A DNA stretch of 9,005 nt from Actinomycetes bacterium (GTDB lineage: Bacteria > Actinomycetota > Actinomycetes > Actinomycetales > Cellulomonadaceae), in contig JAEZBT010000428.1 of NCBI GenBank assembly GCA_023426865.1, positions 1 to 9,005 on the forward strand, read 5' to 3'. This document shows, piece after piece, positions 5,725-9,005 of this stretch. The first letter of the stretch is position 1; the number at the start of each line of letters is the position of its first letter. The notes beneath the pieces are model-generated. The model searched no databases. It worked only from the letters and a program-made list of their open reading frames with translations, and was not told the origin of the DNA. The translations under genes were made by a program, and so were the position numbers.

Positions 5725-6546
5725 TCATAGCTGCCACGCGAGGAGCCCGAACAGCACGCCGAGACCGTTCGTCGCCCAGTGCATGCCTGCGCTGGCGAGG
5801 ACGCTGCCGGTGCGGCGTCGCAGCTCGCCGGCCACCACCCCACCGACAGCGGTGAACAGGACGATGCCCGCGATGACCAGCACCGCAGCACCGGCGCCGA
5901 CGACGCCGACGCGCTGGAGCACGTCGCCGATGCCCTCGTTGGCGGTGGCGATGTGCCGCGACGGGAGGATGTGCCACAGCCCGAACAGCGCCGACGAGGC
6001 GAGCAGCACCCGCCAGGTGGTGGCGTGTCGCGCCAGCACTCCCCAGAGCACGGAGCGGAAGGCGACCTCCTCGAGCAGGATCGTGGTCACCGGGATGGTC
6101 ACGAACGCCGCGAACAGCGCGCTGCCGACCCCGAAGTGGTACCGGGCGTCGAGGAAGGCGGTGCGGCTCACCGGGAGCAGCACGCCGATCAGGTAGATGA
6201 CGGCCACCACCGCGGTCACGCCGAGCCCCCATCGCAGCCCGGACCGGTGCCGCTGGCGGTGCAGACCGAGCTCGTGCCAGGTCAGCCCGTTCCAGCGCGC
6301 GAACACGAGGAGAGCGCCCGCCACGACCGGCCCCAGCCACCAGGCCTGCCACACCAGGTGCTGCACGACGTTCACGGCCACCAGCGTGGCGATGACGACG
6401 CCGGTCGCCACCCACTCCGGCACACGGTTGCCGGCGGCGGCGGGGTGCCCGGCGCGTGCAGCGCCGAGCACCGCGTCCGGCTGCGCGGTGGTGGCAATGG
6501 TGGTGGAGGGCGCGACCGTGGGGGCCTGCACGTCGACAACGGTCAC
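5725..6546 (-). CDS. CPBP-family intramembrane metalloprotease
   Basis: This encodes a 273-aa multi-spanning membrane protein of the CPBP/ABI (Rce1-like) family. The catalytic motifs are all present: LLEEVAFRSVLWG with EExxxR at 159-164, FGLWHILP with His192, and HWATNG with His256 and Asn260 near the C-terminus. The family are glutamate-type intramembrane proteases; in bacteria some mature peptides, confer bacteriocin self-immunity or act in stress responses, and the substrate here is unknown. The first 40 or so residues are a Thr/Ala/Pro-rich, probably disordered cytoplasmic tail before the first TM. The first Met in frame is deep in the last motif, so the start must be GTG; I choose 6546, with GTG at 6531 as the alternative. 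No good Shine-Dalgarno is seen for either. It lies 137 bases from the upstream transporter and is probably transcribed separately. Confidence 0.88.
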   Translation of the reverse strand: MTVVDVQAPTVAPSTTIATTAQPDAVLGAARAGHPAAAGNRVPEWVATGVVIATLVAVNVVQHLVWQAWWLGPVVAGALLVFARWNGLTWHELGLHRQRHRSGLRWGLGVTAVVAVIYLIGVLLPVSRTAFLDARYHFGVGSALFAAFVTIPVTTILLEEVAFRSVLWGVLARHATTWRVLLASSALFGLWHILPSRHIATANEGIGDVLQRVGVVGAGAAVLVIAGIVLFTAVGGVVAGELRRRTGSVLASAGMHWATNGLGVLFGLLAWQL

Positions 6547-6683
6547 GCGGATCGAGGCCTGACTCTGGGCGGTGGGGACCTTTCGAGTGTCACATCGGGC
6601 GCGTGCGGCGAAAGTTGAGACCGGACAGTGGTGAGGCCTGTGTGGGATTCGCGACGGTTCTCGGCGCGCCGTCGGACGGGGCG

Positions 6684-7886
6684 CTACCCCCCGATCTGCG
6701 CGGCGATGACCGAGGTCACCACGACCGAGGTGATGGTGACCGTCGAGAACCCGGCGACGATCATCTTCGGGAGGATGGCGCCCTCGATGGCCGCCGTCTC
6801 CTCCGGGCCCTCCCCCGCGCCGCGCGCGGCCTCCTGGCTCAGGATGAGCGTCCCCGGGAAGCCGTACAGGCAGGTCAGCCCGATGGCGATCGACATCGGC
6901 AGGCTGTACCCGAGGAGCCGGCCGACCACCCCGGCGACGAGCGCGATGCCGACCAGGCCGAAGACGAACGCCAGGACGAGCGGGAGCGCGAGGGCACCGA
7001 CGTCCGACGGCGACACGCCCGCCAGCGGCGCGAAGACCAGGATGAGGATCGAGATCATCATCAGCCCGAGCGCGTCGATCCCGGCGAGCGCCGACGGCTT
7101 GAGCACGCCGGTCGCCCGGAGCGCGATCCCGAGGAGCAGGGCAACCACGAACGTGTTGAGGACGCCGTCCGTCAGGTCGTTCAGGCCGATCGACACCAGG
7201 ACGACGACGCCGATGACCAGCAGAGTCCCCGCCGTGGTGCGCAGTGCCGCGGGCAGCCTCGTGCCGGCGTCGCCGCCGTCGGACGCCACCGGCACCGGCG
7301 GCAGCTCGCCCGCGCGGTAGGCGGCCTTCAGCCGCTGCGCCTCGCGCCGCAGGATCAGCGACGTCAGCGGGAAGCCGATGAGGCCCTGCAGCGCGGCGAT
7401 GAGGACGGGGAAGATCGCCACCGTGGTGAGGCCGTACCCCAGCGCGGCCTCCTGCACGATCAGCACGGAGATCGTCCCGCCGGACAGTGCTCCGGTGCCC
7501 GCCACGACGAAGTCGAGCGCGCTCGCGACGCCCTCGTAGCCGCGGGGGGCCCGTCCGCCGAAGATCAGCGCCGCGACCAGCAGGGCGAGGCCGATGCCGA
7601 TCACGGTCGAGACGCCCACGAGGAACGTGCGCCACTGGCGACGGAAGTCGTCGAGCCCGATCAGCGTGCCGAGGTGCACGATGATGAAGCCGACGACGAC
7701 TCCCCCCAGCCCCAGCAGGGCCGAGCTCGACAGGAGGTCGTCGGGGAAGACGTCGGTGAGGAAGCCGACGAGGAAGATCAGCGAGGCGACGAAGAGCGAC
7801 GACAGCAGCGAGCGCGTCCTCTTGGACACGAGATCGCTCACGGTCCACACCGCCATGACCACGACGAACGCGAGCACCGGGTTCAT
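6684..7886 (-). CDS. Polytopic membrane transporter, ESS/GltS-like
   Basis: This encodes a 400-aa protein, nearly all hydrophobic, with about 10-12 membrane segments and one long hydrophilic loop near 180-212. The two halves share a motif: IGFPLTSLILRREA (170-183) and YGFPGTLILSQEA (341-353), each at the end of a hydrophobic helix. This suggests two inverted or tandem repeats of one fold. The style, with a GALSGGT segment (132-138) and the repeated GFPxT hairpins, recalls Na+/glutamate (ESS) symporters and uncharacterised relatives found beside peptidases; substrate is not known. ATG at 7886 lies 5 bases after the aminopeptidase stop and has AGGAGG 10 bases upstream, within the end of that gene. 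The pair is probably one transcript, suggesting transport of amino acids or peptides linked to the peptidase. Confidence 0.75.
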   Translation of the reverse strand: MNPVLAFVVVMAVWTVSDLVSKRTRSLLSSLFVASLIFLVGFLTDVFPDDLLSSSALLGLGGVVVGFIIVHLGTLIGLDDFRRQWRTFLVGVSTVIGIGLALLVAALIFGGRAPRGYEGVASALDFVVAGTGALSGGTISVLIVQEAALGYGLTTVAIFPVLIAALQGLIGFPLTSLILRREAQRLKAAYRAGELPPVPVASDGGDAGTRLPAALRTTAGTLLVIGVVVLVSIGLNDLTDGVLNTFVVALLLGIALRATGVLKPSALAGIDALGLMMISILILVFAPLAGVSPSDVGALALPLVLAFVFGLVGIALVAGVVGRLLGYSLPMSIAIGLTCLYGFPGTLILSQEAARGAGEGPEETAAIEGAILPKMIVAGFSTVTITSVVVTSVIAAQIGG

Positions 7887-7891
7887 GGTCG

Positions 7892-9005
7892 TCAGCCCTC
7901 CTCGGCGCCGAACGCGGTGGCGAGCTCGACGAGTAACCGGGCGCCGAACCCTGTCGCCCCCTTCGGTCGCCACGCCTCGTCGGCCTCGGACTGCATGGGT
8001 CCGCAGATGTCCAGGTGCGCCCAGGGCGTGGCTCCGACGAAGTGCTCGAGGAACAGGGCGGCGGTGATCGCCCCGGCGTACGGGCCGCCCAGGTTGGCGA
8101 TGTCCGCGACCTCGGAGTCGAGCTGGTTGCGGTACCGGCGCTCCAGCGGCAACTGCCAGACGCGCTCGTCGGTGGCGTCCGCCGCGGCGCGCACCCGGTC
8201 CACGAGCGCCTGCTCGTTGCCGATCGCGACCGCCATCGCCGGCCCGAGCGCCGCCAGGGCCGCGCCCGTGAGCGTCGCGATCGTGACCAGGGCGGACGGG
8301 CTCTCCTCCGTCGCGAGCACGAGGGCGTCGCTCATGGCGAGCCGGCCCTCGGCGTCGGTGTTCCGCACCTCGATCGTGGTGCCGCCGCGTGCGTGCAGGA
8401 CGTCCCCGAGCACGTAGGCCGTCCCGGACGGCACGTTGTCCGTGCACGCGAGGTAGCCCGTGACCCGGCAACCCACGCCTCTGGCGGCGAACGCGGTGAA
8501 GGAGCCGAGGATGGCGGCCGCCCCACCCATGTCCATCTTCATGAGCAGGTGCATGGGGTCGGACGGCTTCAGGCTGATGCCACCGGAGTCGTAGGTGATG
8601 CCCTTGCCCACCAGCGCCAGGCTGCGCCGCGCGCCCGCCGGCTCGTACCTGAGCCGGACCAGGCGCGCCTCCTCCGCGCTGCCCCGGTTCACGCCCAGCA
8701 GGCCGCCGAACCCCATCGAGATCAGCTCCTCCTGACCGAACACGTCGACGTCGAAGCCGAACACCCGGCCCAGGCCCACCGCGGCGTCGGCCAGGTCCGG
8801 GGCGGTCAGGTGTCCCGAGGGCGTGTTCGTGAGGTCCCGCGCGACGGTCGTCGCCCGCGCGGTCACCAGGCCCGCGGCGGCGCCCGCACGGGCCGGCTCG
8901 AGGTCGGCGCCGTCGAGCCGGAGCCGGATCGCGGTGAGGCGTGCGGCGTCCGGGGAGCTCTTCAGCGCCCGGTACCGGTACCGGGAGAGCACGAGGCCCT
9001 CCGTC
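7892..9005 (-). CDS. Leucyl aminopeptidase, M17 family (5' end missing)
   Basis: The gene runs off the right edge; 370 residues of the C-terminal part are visible, beginning TEGLVLSRYRY, the linker that precedes the M17 catalytic domain. The domain is complete: GKGITYDSGG (first metal-binding Lys and Asp), SLKPSD (catalytic Lys), MKMDMGG (metal-binding Asp) and the M17 signature NTDAEGRL with metal-binding Asp and Glu and catalytic Arg. M17 enzymes are hexameric, two-metal cytosolic exopeptidases that release N-terminal amino acids. The spacing between the catalytic Lys and the metal-binding Asp is one residue longer than in E. coli PepA, which I associate with an actinobacterial subgroup rather than a defect. 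It is followed after 5 bases by a transporter gene, so it probably heads or belongs to a peptide/amino-acid utilisation operon. The GTG at 8992 is not a true start because coding continues to the edge. Confidence 0.94.
   Translation of the reverse strand, partial: TEGLVLSRYRYRALKSSPDAARLTAIRLRLDGADLEPARAGAAAGLVTARATTVARDLTNTPSGHLTAPDLADAAVGLGRVFGFDVDVFGQEELISMGFGGLLGVNRGSAEEARLVRLRYEPAGARRSLALVGKGITYDSGGISLKPSDPMHLLMKMDMGGAAAILGSFTAFAARGVGCRVTGYLACTDNVPSGTAYVLGDVLHARGGTTIEVRNTDAEGRLAMSDALVLATEESPSALVTIATLTGAALAALGPAMAVAIGNEQALVDRVRAAADATDERVWQLPLERRYRNQLDSEVADIANLGGPYAGAITAALFLEHFVGATPWAHLDICGPMQSEADEAWRPKGATGFGARLLVELATAFGAEEG
7897..7902 (-). promoter_or_regulatory. Shine-Dalgarno sequence of the transporter gene
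   Basis: AGGAGG on the minus strand lies inside the last codons of the aminopeptidase gene, 10 bases before the transporter ATG at 7886. It fixes that start rather than the longer open frame that continues through the aminopeptidase gene. Confidence 0.65.

Noticed and set aside
6666..6684. GC hairpin at the transporter stop codon (GCGCCGT pairing with ACGGGGCGC)
   Set aside because: The pairing needs a two-base bulge and a 3-base loop and overlaps coding sequence; short GC palindromes of this kind are common here, so I do not call a terminator.
6546..7848. Upstream extension of the CPBP frame to 707 residues
   Set aside because: The extra sequence is Arg/Gly/Ala-rich shadow running antiparallel in phase through the transporter gene; the CPBP domain begins only near 6430.
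6456..8417. Plus-strand open frame of 653 codons rich in Asp, Arg, Gln and Glu
   Set aside because: It is the antisense of the transporter and aminopeptidase genes. Its composition mirrors the hydrophobic codons opposite and shows no fold-like pattern.
7892..9005. One-residue insertion between the catalytic Lys and metal-binding Asp of the M17 enzyme as a sign of inactivation
   Set aside because: All metal-binding and catalytic residues are present, and I recall the same spacing in other actinobacterial M17 enzymes, so it is probably a subfamily trait.

Overview
This is a very GC-rich, gene-dense bacterial segment. Third codon positions are almost all G or C, GTG starts are common, and several protein types (the UspA variant, the TusA-like protein, the DUF1801 protein with a TWYGMPAW motif) look actinobacterial. 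A high-GC actinomycete, perhaps in the Micrococcales/Cellulomonas neighbourhood, is the most likely source; the genus is inference. Every gene I can support is on the minus strand. The first 77 bases are an unbroken run of C, which looks like a contig-end sequencing artefact.

Layout from high to low coordinates, which is the direction of transcription. (1) The 3' part of an M17 leucyl aminopeptidase gene enters from the right edge. It is followed after 5 bases by a 400-aa polytopic membrane protein resembling Na+/glutamate-type (ESS/GltS-like) symporters, so the two look like a peptidase-transporter pair. (2) A CPBP-family intramembrane protease stands alone. (3) A class-C beta-lactamase-fold 'serine hydrolase' follows. 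Its SxxK nucleophile is Ala and its catalytic Tyr position appears to be Asp, so it is probably a pseudoenzyme. (4) About 300 bases of non-coding DNA contain a perfect 10-bp inverted repeat. (5) A tight ion-homeostasis operon comes next: nhaA (Na+/H+ antiporter with an EF-hand-like acidic tail), a TusA-like small protein, and two crcB/Fluc fluoride-channel genes overlapping by ATGA. (6) A universal stress protein gene is broken by a one-base excess in a G6 run. (7) A DUF1801 protein has a perfect Shine-Dalgarno sequence.

Together the window reads as chromosomal housekeeping and stress/ion-homeostasis genes. I see no mobile element, CRISPR array, rRNA or tRNA, and no convincing new defence or biosynthetic system. 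The points most worth a second look are the active-site-dead hydrolase, the operon joining Na+/H+ and F- transport to a TusA-like protein without CPxP, the Ca2+-loop-like NhaA tail, the duplicated GFPxT motif in the transporter, and the usp frameshift.
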